Assembly: GCF_001612665.1 (NCBI RefSeq)
Contig: NZ_BDAX01000002.1
Coordinates: 248,001-312,000 of the forward strand
Direction of reading: 5' to 3'
Source of the DNA: Nocardia alba NBRC 108234
Lineage (GTDB): Bacteria > Actinomycetota > Actinomycetes > Mycobacteriales > Mycobacteriaceae
DNA length: 64,000 bases
The notes below the pieces were generated by a model. The model was not told where the DNA came from. It ran no database searches and saw only the letters and a program-made list of their open reading frames with translations. Positions within the stretch are counted from its first letter, which is position 1; every line of letters starts with the position of its first letter. Both the position numbers and the translations under genes were made by a program. Shown here piece by piece: positions 47,436 through 59,990 of this stretch.

Positions 47436-50400
47436 GGTTTTCCAGCTCCTGATCCAGCAGTGCGAGCAGTTCGTCGGCGGACAGCGGATCGAGTTCGGCG
47501 TTGTCGGCCTGCTCCACCACATCGGTGGCGGTGTCGTCGCGGAGATCGAGAATGTCGTGGAGCAGATAGCTGCTCATGGTGTTGACGGTGGGATGCTCGA
47601 ACGCGGCTGTCGCTGGAACCGATACGCCGAGCAAGAGGTCCAGTCGCCGTTTGAGCGCCACGCTGGCGATGGAATCCATGCCGGCGGAGAAGAAGCCGAG
47701 GTCCGGGTCCAGGTGGCTGTGGGGATCACGGCCGAGCACCTGGGCCACCTCGCGCTGTAGGGCGGTGACCATCAGTCGCGATCGCGCGGCCGGGGACGCC
47801 GCACCGCGCAGACCCGCGTGGAACTCGGTGGCCGTCGACTCGGTGGCCATGCCCTCGAACTCGGCGAGCAGCGGTCTGGTTCGTTTGGCTTCCAAGACCG
47901 GCTTGAACTGCTCCCAGTCCACCGACGCGACGGTCAATTGCGCGATGCCGGAGCCGATCAGCCGATCGAGGGCCTCGAAGGCGACCACGTCGGGCAGTGC
48001 GGACAACCCCATCGATTCGAAGTAGGCGTCGTGGTGGGCACCCATGTGGCTGTCCGCGAACCAACCCCAGTTGAGCGCATAGGTCGGCGCACCGGCGCGC
48101 GAGCGCCGATGGGCGGTCATGTCCAGGTAATAGTTGGCGGCGGCGTAGTGCCCGGCCAACGCCGATCCCCAGACCGACGAACCCGAGGAGTACAGCACGA
48201 GGAAGTCCAGATCGGCTTGTGCACAAGCCTTTTCGACGACACGGGTGCCGCCGACCTTCGCGGTCAGGGTTTCCTGGAAGGTCGGCCAGTCGAGCTGGCT
48301 GATCGAGGCCGGGGTGAACGCGCCCGCCGCATGCACCACGCCCGCGATCCGCGACCACGGACGATCCTGGGCGAACAGGTGATCCATCTGTGCCTGATCG
48401 GCGACATCGACACTCGGGGTGTGCACAGTGACCCCCTGGCCTCGCAGCCGCTCGATCGTTGCGAGAACTCGGCCGGCGTGTGTGTCGGGCTGTGCCGACT
48501 CCGGCAGCGGCGACCGTCCGAGCAGGACCAGCTCCCGCGCGCCCCGGCGTGTCAACCACTCGGCGATGCGAAGGCCCAAAGTGCCTCGCCCCCCGGTGAC
48601 CACGTAGGTGCGGTCGTCGGCGATGCGCACCAGGGGTGCTGTCGGACGGGCCAGTTCTGACCGGCGCAGCCGGGCGACGAGCCGGCGACCGGCCCGCAAC
48701 GCGATCTGGTCTTCGCCGTCACCGTCGATCACCTCATCGAGAGCCGCGGGGAGCGAATCGGTGACAGCGGCGGCTGGGTCCAAGTCGATCAGACCTCCCC
48801 AGATCTCTGGGTGTTCGAGCCCGATTACCCGGCCCAGACCCCACACCGGCGCCTGCTCCAGGGCGATCGGCGCCGACCCCGCCTCGACAGCGCCGCTGGT
48901 CAGCAGCCACATCTTCGCCTCGGAGCCGCGCGCTGCCAGTGCCGAAGCGGTCGCCAGTGCCGCCGCGCAGGAGACGGTGACCACGGTGTCGAACCCCGCG
49001 GTCGCGACGTCAGCGGCGGCTACCAGCTGGATCACACCACGCACCGGGCCGCATTCGGCCACCAACGCCGCCACGTGTTCACGAATCCGGTCGCCGTCCA
49101 GCACCAGTTCGGGGTCGTACAACGCCGCCTCGACGACAGACGCGCCGCGTTGGTGGAGCAACTCGACCAGCGTGTCCTGGGCTGCGCACGGTTGACCGAC
49201 CACGAGCCAGCGCCCCGACGCTTCGGTCGGGTGGGCGACACGGTCGACGTCGAGCCAGTGCACGTCGTAGACATTGCGCCCCAACAGGTCCGGAGCAGCC
49301 GCCTTCGCTACCGGTGAACCCGACCCGAAGTCGAGCCAGTGCCGCTGTCGCTGCCACCGATAGGTCGGCAGTTGCGCACGCTGTGGTGTTTCCGGTTGGA
49401 GTCGGTCGTGGTCGATGCGATGACCACGCACGTGCAGGGCCCCCGCCGCGGTGAGCATGCTGTGGCCCACCGGAGCACCCCGCTTCATCGAGGCCACCGA
49501 CTCGACGTCCCCGGGCAGGGACTGCGCGATACTGCCGCGCAGGACCGCGTTCGGACTGATTTCGACCACGGTCACCGATTCGGCCGACTCACAGGCGGCC
49601 ACCAGCGCGTCTTGGAACAGCACCGCGCGCGACATGTTGTCGGCCCAGTAGTCGGGTGTGGGACGGAAGCCGGCCGGGACCCGCCGGCCGGTGACGGTCG
49701 AGTAGTACGCGATGCGCGGCGCCTCGACACCGATCGAGCCGATCTCGCCGATCAACCGCTCACGCAGCGGAGTCATCTGGTAGCTATGGAACGCGTAGTC
49801 CTGCTGAATGCGCGTGGCGAGCAGGCCACGCGACTTCGCGATCGCCTCCACTCGTTCGACACTGGACTTGGCACCGGCCAGCACGGTGTTGACCGGACTG
49901 TTGGCCGCCGCCACGGTGATGGTGTCGGCGAACTCAGCGCTCAACTCCGCCGCGACCGTCCGGGAGGCACCGATGACCACCATCGCACCGTGCCCGAAGG
50001 TTTCGCGCATCACCCGCCCGCGCCGCACGGCGATCCGCAACGCCGATTCCATCGTGAGCGCTCCACTGCAGTAGGCGGCGGCGATCTCACCGATGCTGTG
50101 ACCGACCACCGCGTCGGGTTCGACGCCCCAGCCGCGCCACATCTGGACCAGGGCGATCTGTACCGCGACGATCGCCGGCTGGGCGATCTCGGTGCGGGCC
50201 AGCAACGAATACGAGTCGTCCGCGGTGAGCTGCTCGATGAGCGACCACCCCGCGACCTCGTGAATCGTCGCCTCGCATCGCAGGAGGGTTTCGCGGGCGA
50301 CGTCGTCGGAGAGCAGTGCGGCGCCCATCCCGGCCCACTGGGTCCCCTGGCCGCCGAAGGCGAAGATCAGGCGTGGCGACTGGTCAGGCTTCACCACCGT

Positions 50401-53400
50401 GGACACCTCGGCGAAGGAATCGGTGTCAACGATCGCGTCGAGCCGGTCGGCAGCCTCGGCCGCCGACCGCGCGACCAAGGCCAGGCGGGCCGGGTGGTGC
50501 GGGCGGTAGCTCGCCGCGGTGCGGGTGATCGAGGCCCACTGATCCGCGCGTTCAGGACCCCGCAGCCAGGATCGGTAGGTCTCGGCGGTCGCGCGCAGCG
50601 CGTCGTCGGTGCGCCCGGACAGCACCAGCAGCCCCGGCGAGACACCATCGGTCGACACCGGGTTCGCGCCGGGCATCGTGACCGGCGCCTCCTCGACAAC
50701 GACGTGGGCGTTGGTGCCGCTGAACCCGAACGAGCTCAGGCCGCAGACCATTGGCCGTCGCGCGGGCCAGTCGGTCAGTTCGGTCGCTACCCGCGCCCCG
50801 ATACTCGACCAGTCGATGTGCGCGCTCGGTCGGTCGAAGTGCAGGGTGGCGGGGACCTGGCGGTGATGGGCCATCAGCGCGACTTTGATCAGGCCGGCGA
50901 CGCCTGCCGCCGCCTCGAGGTGGCCCAGGTTGGACTTCGCCGAACCGACCAGCAACGGCGTCGACCCACCGCCGTGCGGGCGCAGCGCCGTGGTGAGAGC
51001 GCTCATTTCGATCGGGTCCCCGAGTGGGGTCCCGGTGCCGTGCGCCTCGACATAGCCCACCGCATCGGCGGTCAGGTGTCCATCGCGCAGCGCCTCGGCG
51101 ATCACAGCGTGCTGACTCGGCCCGTGCGGCACTGTCAGCCCCGCACTACGACCGTCCTGGTTGACCGCGCTACCCCGGACGACAGCCCAGATCCGATCAC
51201 CATCGGCCTGTGCGTCGGACAACCGCTTCACAACCACGACACCGCAGCCTTCACCGCGTCCATATCCGTCGGCGGAGGCGGCGAACGGCTTGCACCGCCC
51301 GTCCGGCGACAACGCGTTGAGCTTGGACAGACTCACTGTTGTCGCGGGCGAGAGCATCAGGTTGACGCCACCCACCAGCGCCGCGTCGCTCTCCCCCGAG
51401 CGCAGACTGCGCACGGCCAGGTGCAACGCGACCAGCGACGACGAGCACGCGGTGTCGATCGCCATGCTCGGTCCACGAGCACCGAGATGGTAGGAGAGCC
51501 GCCCCGCGGCCACGCTGAAGGTGTTGCCAGTGGCCAGATAGGGGTCGATCGCCACCCCGGCAGCCGTCGCCCGCTGCAGGTAGTCGGAGGTGTTGATGCC
51601 GATGAATACGCCGGTGGCACTGTCGGCGATCCGGTCACGGCCGTACCCGGCGTCATCGAGCGCCTCGGTGGCCACCTCGAGCAGCAATCGCTGCTGTGGG
51701 TCCATGCTGCGCGCTTCGACGGGGGCGATACCGAACGCGTCCGCGTCGAAGCCATCGACGGCCGTGTCGAGGAAGCCGGCCCGGATCGGATAGGTGGTGA
51801 GGTCGGCTTGTGGATCGATGGACGCGTAATCGTCCAGGTGCCAACGCTGTTGCGGGACCTCGCAGGTCGCGTCACGACCTTCGCGCAGCAGGCGCCAGAA
51901 CGCCTCGGGATCATTCGCGCCGCCCGGGAATCGACAGCCCAATCCGATGATGGCGATGGGCTCGTGGTTGTCGGCCGGCTCGGTCGCTACCTCGGCAGCG
52001 CGCGCGCTCTCGATCGGTTCCGCGTTGTCGGAGGTGAGGTCGACGAGATAGTCGGCCAGTCGTTCGATGGTCGGGTGGTCGAACACCGCGGTGCTCGGGA
52101 TGGTTCGGCCGGTGATCGACTCCAATTGGTTGCGCAACTCGACCACCATCGCCGAGGTCAGACCGAGGTCGAACAATCCGGCCGCGGGGCTGAGACTCTC
52201 GGTGACCCCCATCAGCTCGGCCAATTGCCGGCCCAGGAGCTGTCGCATGTGGTCCCGGGCCGCGACGTCGACCGGCGGATGCTGTTGCGATTTCCGCCGT
52301 CGCGGTGCGGGGGCAGGGCGGTCGGGCTCTGGTTTCACGACCTCGGGTTCGAGCGGTTCGGTGATCCAGTAACGCTGACGTTGGAATGGATAGGTGGGCA
52401 GCGTGATCGAGGTGTCGGGTCCGGGCCCGCCTGCGCGCCAGTCGATCCGGACTCCGCGGGTCCACAGCAATCCGAGCGCGCGGGTCAGCGCGCGCTGCGG
52501 GAGATTCTTGGCGACCGCTGCCACACACAGCACCGTCCGCTCCCCCGCCGCCCGCTCTACATGCGACAGCAAACCGCCTGGCCCCAGTTCGACGACGATG
52601 TCGACACCCCGTCCGATCATCGTGTCCAGTGCCGCCGCGAAGTTCACCGGAAGTCGTGTGTGCGCGGCCCAGTACGCGGGGTCGCAGACGGCGGCGCCGA
52701 CCGGCTCACCGGAGGTATCGGAGATCATCGCGGTGGTCGGCGGCGAGAGGGCGAATCGTGTGATGAACTCGGGCAACGCCGCCGCCACCCGGTCCATCTG
52801 GCGGGAATGGAATGCGCGCGTCACAGGCAGCTCGATGACCTCGATTCCCTGCGCGGTCAGCAGTTCGCACGCTGACGCGACCGCCTCGATCGAGCCCGAC
52901 ACCACGTGATGGTCGGGGCCGTTCGCGACAGCGACGGCAAGCGTGCCGTCGAGCACCTGGGGAAGTTGATCTATCTGCGGGCGTGCGCATTTGGCGACCA
53001 CCATGCGACCCGGCCCGGCGAGTTCATCGACCAGGCGGGCGCGATCGGCGATGATGCGGGCACCGTCTGTCGCCGAGAACACTCCGGCCAGGGCGGCCGC
53101 CGCGTAGGCGCCGACACTGTGGCCGATGACCATGTCGGGTTCGACCCCACGGGCACGCCACCACATACCCAGCGCCACCGCCACCGCGTACAACGCGGGC
53201 TGGGCGACACGCGTATCCCGCAGCGCGTCCCTGGATTCGTCCGACGCCGTGGTCAGCACCGAGAGCGAAAGCCCTGTCGCAGAGATGATGTCGTCGATGA
53301 CTCGGGTGACAACAGGATCGCTGCCGTAGATCTCGTGCAGCGCTCCAGCGACGGCCGCCCCGTGTCCGGGCACGATGAAGGCGACCTTCGGCGGTGCCCC

Positions 53401-56400
53401 GACGACCCGGGTCGGGGCGAGGACCGCGGCGTTCACTCCGCCGGCAGCCAGTGCCCGCAACCCGTCCACCAACTCGGTGCGCGTCGCGGCTACCACCGCG
53501 GCACGTTCAGCCAGGTCCGCGCGTCCGACGTCTGCGGCCCACGCCACCTGGGTGAGATCGATTCGCGGTCGGCGGCCCAGGAAATCGGCCAGCGATCCGG
53601 CCGACGCGCGAATCGCGTCGACACTGTTGCCCGACACCTTGACCGCGACACTGCCCGATGCACGGACCGGACCAGAACTTTCCCGCTCCGGCGCGGCGCC
53701 TACGATCGCGTGGGCATTCGTTCCACCGAACCCGAAAGACGACACCCCGGCCAGCCGCCCTGCTCCTGGCCACGCGGTCACTTCGGTCGCGACCCGCACC
53801 GCCACGGACGACCAGTCCACATGGGGGTTCAGCTCGACGAGGTTGCGGTGTGGCGGGATGACACCACGCTCCATGATCAGCACTGTCTTGATCAGCCCGG
53901 CGATGCCGGCGGCAGCCTCCAGGTGGCCGATATTGGTCTTGACCGAGCCGATCACCAACGGCGAATCCTCGCCACGATCAGCGCCGAGGGCCGCGGCGAG
54001 AGCCCGGACCTCGATGGGATCGCCCAGCGCGGTTCCCGTGCCGTGCGCCTCGACATACCCGACCTCGGGCGGCTCGACACCGGCCGCCCGCAGCGCATCA
54101 CGGACGACGTTGTGCTGAGCTCGACCACTCGGTGCGGTGAGGCCGTTGCTGCGGCCGTCCTGGTTAACCGCGCTGCCTCTGATCACCGCCAGCACACGAT
54201 CACCGTCGGCGATCGCGGCCGACAGCCGTTTCAGGACGACGACGCCACACCCTTCGCCCCGCACATAGCCGTCCGCACCGGCATCGAAGGTGCGGCACTG
54301 CCCCGACGGAGACAACATGCGCCCCTTCGACAGCGCGACTGTCGTCGTCGGGGAGGACATGACGTTCACACCACCGACCAGCACTGTGCTCGACTCGCCC
54401 GACCGGATGCTCGCGCAGCCCAGGTGCAGTGCGACCAGTGACGACGAGCATGCCGTGTCGACGACCACGCTCGGGCCCTGCAGTCCCAGCGCATAGGACA
54501 GGCGGTTCGCGCCGAAGTTCGACGCGTTCCCTGTCGCGGCGTAGGCATCCAGACCGGCGGTTCCACCCGATTCCAACCCGACCTGCGCGTAGTCGCCTGC
54601 GCCCATCCCGACGAACACCCCGGTTGCCGATCCGCGAAGCGAGTCGGGCGCGATTCCCGAGTGCTCCAATGCCTCCCACGCGACTTCCAACATCAACCGA
54701 TGCTGGGGATCCATCGCCGTAGCCTCGCGAGGTGCGATCCCGAACAGCGCCGCATCGAACTCGTCCACTCCGGCGACGAACCCCCCGTGCCGCGAGTACG
54801 TCCGGCCCGCTGCCGCGGGATCAGCATCGAAGACGTCGTCGATCGACCATCGATCGGCGGGAACCACGCTGATCCCGGAACCGCCCGACACCAGCATTTC
54901 CCAGAATTCGTCGACTCCCGTGACACCGCCGGGAAAGCGGCAGCCCATCCCCACCACGGCCACCGGTTCGTCGACGGCGACATCGCGCACCGCGGCTGCG
55001 ACGTCGTCGCCGCCGAACAGCTCATCTGCCAGCGCCTCGACGGTCGGGTGTTCCCACATCGATGTCGGGGCGATGTCGAAACCCGTGGCCGCGGCGATGT
55101 CCTGGGCGATCTGCACACTCTTCACCGAATCCAGGCCGAGCGCGGCGAAAGGTACTCGGGTGTCTATGGATTCGGGCGTGGAGCCGAGCCGGCGAGCCAG
55201 CGCCGCCACGATCGCGGCGACAATTTCGGTGCGACTCACCGCCGCGTCGGGTCGCACAGCCGGCGCGGCGGGCGCGCTGACGCTATTCGTACCGAAGACA
55301 GCGAGCACATCGGGCAATTCATCGGCAAGGAACATGGCGCGCGCGGACTTGCGACGGACCTTTCCGCTCGAGGTGAGCGGTAGTCGTCGGGCCGTGACGA
55401 GAACGATCGTCGCGATCGCCAGACTGTGTTCCTCCGAGACGCGGGTACGAATCGACGCCGCGATTTCGGCCAGCAGCGCTGTTGTCGCTTGCCGATCGGA
55501 AACTTCCTGAACCAACACGATGCCCGAATCATCGTCCATCGCGAAGGCAGCCGAACGACCGCCAGAAACACCGACATGTGCTGTTGCACTTGATGATTCG
55601 ATATCTTGCGGATAGATGTTGCGGCCCCGGATGATGATCAGGTCGCTTGCCCGGCCGGTGATGTAGACCTCGCCGTCGACGATCACACCGAGGTCGCCGG
55701 TCGCGAGATATGGTCCGCGCCCGTCTGGGAGAAATCGTGCAAACGCTTGTGCGGTCGCTTCGGGAAGTTCGAAATAACCCGCCGCTACGCTCGGCCCACG
55801 GACCCAGAGTTCGCCGATCGCATCCGCGACGGCAGGGGCACCGGTCTTCTGGTCGACCACGACAGCCTCGGTACCGGCAGGTATCGAGCCGGAACTCACC
55901 AGCGAGCGCGCGTCACGCGCGTCACGCGGCGTGGCGATGAGCCCCGCTGCCAGCGAGTTCACCGAGACCAGGCGTGATGTCGACTCGCGCCGGTCGCGAC
56001 CACCGGAGATGACGAGGGTCGTCTCCGCCATGCCGTAGCAGGGGTAGAAGCCGGAGCCGTCGAACCCCTGCGCCGCGAATCGGTCAGCGAAATCATTGAG
56101 CACCGTGGCGTCGACCGGTTCGGCACCGCACAATGCGTGAGTCCAACTCGACAGATCCAACGATTCCGCGATTTCCGGAGAAATTCGATCCGAGCACATA
56201 GCGAACGCGAAGTTCGGACCAGGACTGTGCGTTGCCCGGTATGTCGAGATGACCTGGAGCCAGGATTCGGGGCTGCGAACGAAAGTCAGCGGAGACAACA
56301 GATTCGATGTGACTCCCGCGAAAAGCGGGAAAATAATTCCACCGATCAAACCCATATCATGATACGGGGGCAGCCACGAAGCGCAAACGCTTTCCTCGGT

Positions 56401-57024
56401 GATGTCGAAACATTCGACCGCCATTTCCGCATTAGCCAGGATGTTCTCATGAGTGATGATCACACCCTTGGGATCGGAAGTCGATCCTGACGTGTACTGC
56501 AGGAATGCGGGTGATGTCGCCAGCGGCGCGAATTCCGCGAATTCGATCGAATCCTTTTGCTCTCCGAATTCTTTCACCGAAAGCCAGCCGATATCCGCGA
56601 CCGACTCATCGGCAAACATCGCCGCCCGGTTCTCGTAGAAGATCTGGTCGCAGATCAACAACTGCGCTCTCGCCGATCGCACGACCGCGAACAAGCGGGG
56701 CAGGTGCCGCGGCGACGTCGGAGGATAGGCCGGAACAGGCACCCTACCTGCATATATGCAGGCAAAGAACGAAACAATATAGTCGAGACCGGGGGCGGCG
56801 AGCAGCACAACCCGGTCGCCGAGGGCACTGCGATCGGCGATGGTCGCCGCCGCCGCCCGAACCCGAGCACGCAACTGGCGGAAAGTCACCTCAGCGGGGT
56901 CGAATGTACCGTCGCCGCGAGGTTCCAAAAATCTGTACGCAATCTGATCAGGATTTCGATCGGCACGAAAGTCGATCAATTCGACCAGGGTAGCCGGAAC
57001 GCCGCAAGCAAACGAAGTCAACAC
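47425..57024 (-). CDS. FAAL-PKS megasynthase: FAAL-ACP-KS-AT-ACP-KS-AT-KR-ACP
   Basis: 3199 residues from GTG 57024 (AGGGA 7 bp upstream); ATG 57042 is an alternative with a weak site. The fatty acyl-AMP ligase (1-575) shows [32 protein letters not shown] and [25 protein letters not shown] hallmarks. ACP1 Ser is about residue 631. KS1 (688-1106) is followed by AT1 (1213-1550; GHSVG about 1302, AFHS about 1403, malonyl type, but GHG in place of GQG). ACP2 is near 1623, then KS2 (1686-2111) and AT2 (2218-2475; GQG, GHSIGE, YAFHS). The KR (about 2800-2980) has [13 protein letters not shown] and a Trp eight residues before the Tyr with no LDD, suggesting the A type. ACP3 is near 3115. Confidence 0.96.
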
Positions 57025-57196
57025 TACAACATCCCTACACATTGATTCCAGCACGAAGACGCGGAATAGCGAATGAATTGAACAACTGGAATATCGATTC
57101 GCACACACAACCGACAGGCAGTCAAATCCTGCAATCCCTTGGAGCTTCCCTGCTCCACCCGGCTCAAGTCTAGGATGGCGATTTCAAAAATAACAA

Positions 57197-57212
57197 GGTG
57201 ATTCAGATCACG
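57197..57212. promoter_or_regulatory. CRP-like dyad upstream of the FAAL-PKS gene
   Basis: GGTGATTCAGATCACG matches the TGTGA-N6-TCACA pattern of CRP/FNR proteins at 8 of 10 arm positions. It lies in the 310-bp gap between the PKS operon and the divergent SDR. This gap is clearly AT-richer than the rest of the window. Confidence 0.45.
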
Positions 57213-57226
57213 CAATCGTGCGTACG

Positions 57227-57288
57227 CAAACTGTGCAAACTATCCAGAAGCTTTGCACGCACAAACTGTGCATACTGTCCAGAAGCTT
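57227..57288. repeat. 27-bp imperfect direct repeat in the PKS/SDR promoter region
   Basis: Copies at 57227-57253 and 57262-57288 begin CAAACTGTGCA and end TCCAGAAGCTT. They match at 25 of 27 bases with a 35-bp period. The arrangement looks like tandem activator sites for the divergent PKS and SDR transcripts. Nothing else recognisable fills the gap 57043-57352. Confidence 0.6.
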
Positions 57289-57352
57289 CGAATCTCGGAC
57301 CGAATTCGAACGCCCCGACTTGTGCGGGGACACAACTACGAAGGGCAACTAA

Positions 57353-58321
57353 ATGAATCCGACAACCAATGGCGCCACAATGTTGCTGACCGGAGCTACA
57401 TCCGGCCTCGGGCTGTCCATGGCCCGGCTGCTCGCCGGTGTCCCGGACTGGACCGTCGTCGCCACCGCACGCTCTGGCACGCGTGCCGAGGAGCTGCGCG
57501 CGCTCATCGGCGATCCAGCCAACTTTCGCTACGTCGTCTGCGATCAAGCGGACCTCGCCAGCGTTCGTGACGCAGGTAGCAGGATCAATGAACTTGTTGC
57601 GACACAGTCGATTCCGCCCTTGCGCAGCCTGGTTCTGAACGCCGGCATCCAGACCGGTTCCACCGACTCCGCGACAGTCGACGGCTACGAACTCACCTTC
57701 GGTACCAACCTCGTCGGACCGCATCTGCTGGTCGGGTTGCTGAGCGGTGCCTTGACCGCGCCGGCCCGGATCATCTGCGTCGGATCGGGAACCCACTACG
57801 GCAAGTTCCGACGTTCCTACGGCATGGTCGCGGCCCCGCGCTGGGAGGCGCCGCAGATCCTGGCCAAGCCTCGGGCCGGCGACGGCATCCGCGCCTACTC
57901 CACCAGCAAACTCGCAACCCTGTACTGGGTACACGAACTCGCCCGACGCGCTCCCCGACACATCGACGCGATCTGCTACGACCCGGGCATGATGCCGGGC
58001 ACCGGACTCGCGCGCGACCGCAGCGCGATCGAGCGATTCGGCTGGAAGTACCTACTCCCCGCGATGCGGGTCGTACCCGGGGTGTCGACGCCGAAGCGAT
58101 CGGCGACCAACCTCACTGCGATTGCCACCGCGAACACCCCCATCCCCGAGGTCGACCTGCGGGGCGGGTATGTCGAGATCGATCATCTCGTCCCGTCCTC
58201 ACCGGACTCGTACGACCCGGAGCGCGAGCACGAACTGTTCGAGTTCCTCGACACCACAACCGGTCTGGGCAGCCATCCCGTCGCGCCCTGGTGGTCGGGG
58301 GGTTCTCAACCGATCGACTAG
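57353..58321 (+). CDS. short-chain dehydrogenase divergent from the PKS operon
   Basis: 322 residues, of the longer SDR type similar to retinol or protochlorophyllide dehydrogenases. TGATSGLG binds the coenzyme, LNAG and YSTSK (Tyr-x3-Lys) are the structural and catalytic motifs, and a long C-terminal extension (about 100 residues) includes several aromatic residues. It shares the AT-rich promoter region and its direct repeats with the FAAL-PKS gene, so co-regulation is likely. It may interconvert the aldehyde, alcohol or ketone of the polyketide; this is inference. Confidence 0.85.
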   Translation: MNPTTNGATMLLTGATSGLGLSMARLLAGVPDWTVVATARSGTRAEELRALIGDPANFRYVVCDQADLASVRDAGSRINELVATQSIPPLRSLVLNAGIQTGSTDSATVDGYELTFGTNLVGPHLLVGLLSGALTAPARIICVGSGTHYGKFRRSYGMVAAPRWEAPQILAKPRAGDGIRAYSTSKLATLYWVHELARRAPRHIDAICYDPGMMPGTGLARDRSAIERFGWKYLLPAMRVVPGVSTPKRSATNLTAIATANTPIPEVDLRGGYVEIDHLVPSSPDSYDPEREHELFEFLDTTTGLGSHPVAPWWSGGSQPID

Positions 58322-58529
58322 TCGACTGGTCGGCGAGGCTGTCGGTGTCCGCGAACCTTCGGTCAGGTGGCGTACCCCGGCGGCCGTCGACGAATGCACG
58401 ATCACCCGCATGTCCGCCCGGAATCCGCCGCAGCGGATGACGTGCCGCGCGGCCGATCGCGACATCGGATTCCGATGCCCTGACAGCTCATCGCTGATCG
58501 GCATGCCCCAGCGGCAGCGAAAAGTGCCC

Positions 58530-59768
58530 CTACGCCTTGGTTCGATCAGGGGAGAGTCCGAGCCGGTGCACGGTGAGCGCCGCCGCCAGCATGCGCGAAT
58601 CCTGGGGATCAGCCGGGTCGAGGCCGGTGAGTTCGGCGATGCGGTGCAGCCGGTAGGTGAAGGTGTTGGGATGGACGTGAATGGTGCGCGCGGCTGTTTT
58701 GCGGTCGGCGCCGTACTGGAGGTGCGCCTCCAATGCCTCGAGCAGATGAGGGCTCGCGAGCAGCGGATTCACGCGCTGCGCCAGCCGTTCTCGCGCAGGA
58801 CCCGGCCGGGTCAGCTGATATTCCAGCAAGAGGTCGTCGAGCCGGTAGCAGCCGCCAGGTCTGCCGTGCAGCCGGGCCAGCTCGGTCAGTTCGCGCGCAT
58901 CCTCGACCGCTGTCGGAATGTCTTCGCGACGCACACCGGAGAATTCGGCGAGATGGACGGCGACGCCGAACTGCTGTGACAAACGAGCGGCCAGCGCGTC
59001 GAACCGCTCGGCGTCGATGATGTCGGATTCGGAACTGTTGGCCAACAACGCGATTCCGCTCACGCCGTCGAAAGTGGCCGGCGTGGTGGCACCGGTGAGT
59101 TCGTAGAGTGCGCGTTGCAGCAATCGAATGCGGCGCCGGGTCACCAGGTTGACCGCGCTGCCGGTGCGCGCCGGTTCGCTGACATGGATCGCGAGCACCG
59201 TGTACTGGTCGGTGAGGATGGTGTCCGCGCGCACGGCGAGTTCTTCGGCGGGCAGCCCGCGCACCAACGCCGAGCACAGTTCGCGCCGGGCCTCCCGTTC
59301 GGCATGGTAGATCGACTGCTCGACCTCGGTGTAGGTGTCGACGACGGTCATATTGATGCGCCGCAGCAATTCGAGCAATTGGTTGAAGACCGCGACGAAC
59401 TCGTCCATCTGCGTGGGGTCGGCGACCGCCGCGGCTTCGGCGAGCACTGCCTGTGCCGATCTGTGGATCGCGCTGATCAGCATCGACAGCGGCAGTCTGT
59501 CCTCGGCGTGACGTTCGGCGACCGGCGCGACGAACGCGGTGACCTCGGCGCGGGTGAACTCGCGGTCGGCGGCGATAGCTTCGAGTACCGCCCGCCCGCA
59601 CGCATAGATCGTCGGCAAGACCTCGGCGGTGAAGTGATCGTCGGGCAGTTCGGCGGGCGCTGTCGCGTCCAAGCCCTCGGTCAGCATCCGCTCGGCGATC
59701 TGTGGCCAACGGCGGAGCAATCGAGCCGTCAGCGGGGTCGAGGCAGAAACGGGTTGTTGCACGAGCAT
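58530..59768 (-). CDS. PucR/CdaR-type transcriptional regulator
   Basis: 412 residues from ATG 59768. The C-terminal domain (LLEALEAHLQYGADRKTAARTIHVHPNTFTYRLHRIAELTGLDPADPQ) is the PucR-type HTH_30. The central region (AVRADTILTDQYTVLAIHV... RLSQQFGVAVHLAEFSGVRREDIPTAVEDARELTELA) is the GGDEF-like domain seen in CdaR proteins. The N-terminal 160 residues are helical, RsbR-like. Such proteins are usually activators. It is downstream of the SDR and might be pathway-specific for the PKS cluster, but no gene overlap supports this. Confidence 0.85.
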   Translation of the reverse strand: MLVQQPVSASTPLTARLLRRWPQIAERMLTEGLDATAPAELPDDHFTAEVLPTIYACGRAVLEAIAADREFTRAEVTAFVAPVAERHAEDRLPLSMLISAIHRSAQAVLAEAAAVADPTQMDEFVAVFNQLLELLRRINMTVVDTYTEVEQSIYHAEREARRELCSALVRGLPAEELAVRADTILTDQYTVLAIHVSEPARTGSAVNLVTRRRIRLLQRALYELTGATTPATFDGVSGIALLANSSESDIIDAERFDALAARLSQQFGVAVHLAEFSGVRREDIPTAVEDARELTELARLHGRPGGCYRLDDLLLEYQLTRPGPARERLAQRVNPLLASPHLLEALEAHLQYGADRKTAARTIHVHPNTFTYRLHRIAELTGLDPADPQDSRMLAAALTVHRLGLSPDRTKA

Positions 59769-59990
59769 GGCTCCGATTGTGTCTGCACACAGCACCGCGG
59801 GAGACGACCTGGTGAATATGGTGCAGAACCTGGTTGCTACGACAATTGTAGGAGCATTCTCTCGGTGCGCGAGTGCAGACACTGCGCAGGCAGCGGCCGC
59901 GAAGGATTTCGATGTCGCCCGCGCTGGACAGCGGTGCTCATGCCCGTCGGCAGTTCGCCGCTCTCGGCGCAGCTATATCCGGGCACCGCG

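Noticed and set aside
47436..47522. N-terminal extension of PKS2 into the PKS1 gene
   Set aside because: The extra 29 residues are out-of-frame PKS1 docking sequence ([11 protein letters not shown]...); the ATG at 47435 begins the normal docking coil.
49339..52875. A 1178-codon open frame on the plus strand opposite the PKS1 gene
   Set aside because: It is antisense to clearly recognisable KS and AT domains; long antisense frames are expected in GC-rich coding DNA, and the translation is Arg/Gly/Asp-rich with no motifs.
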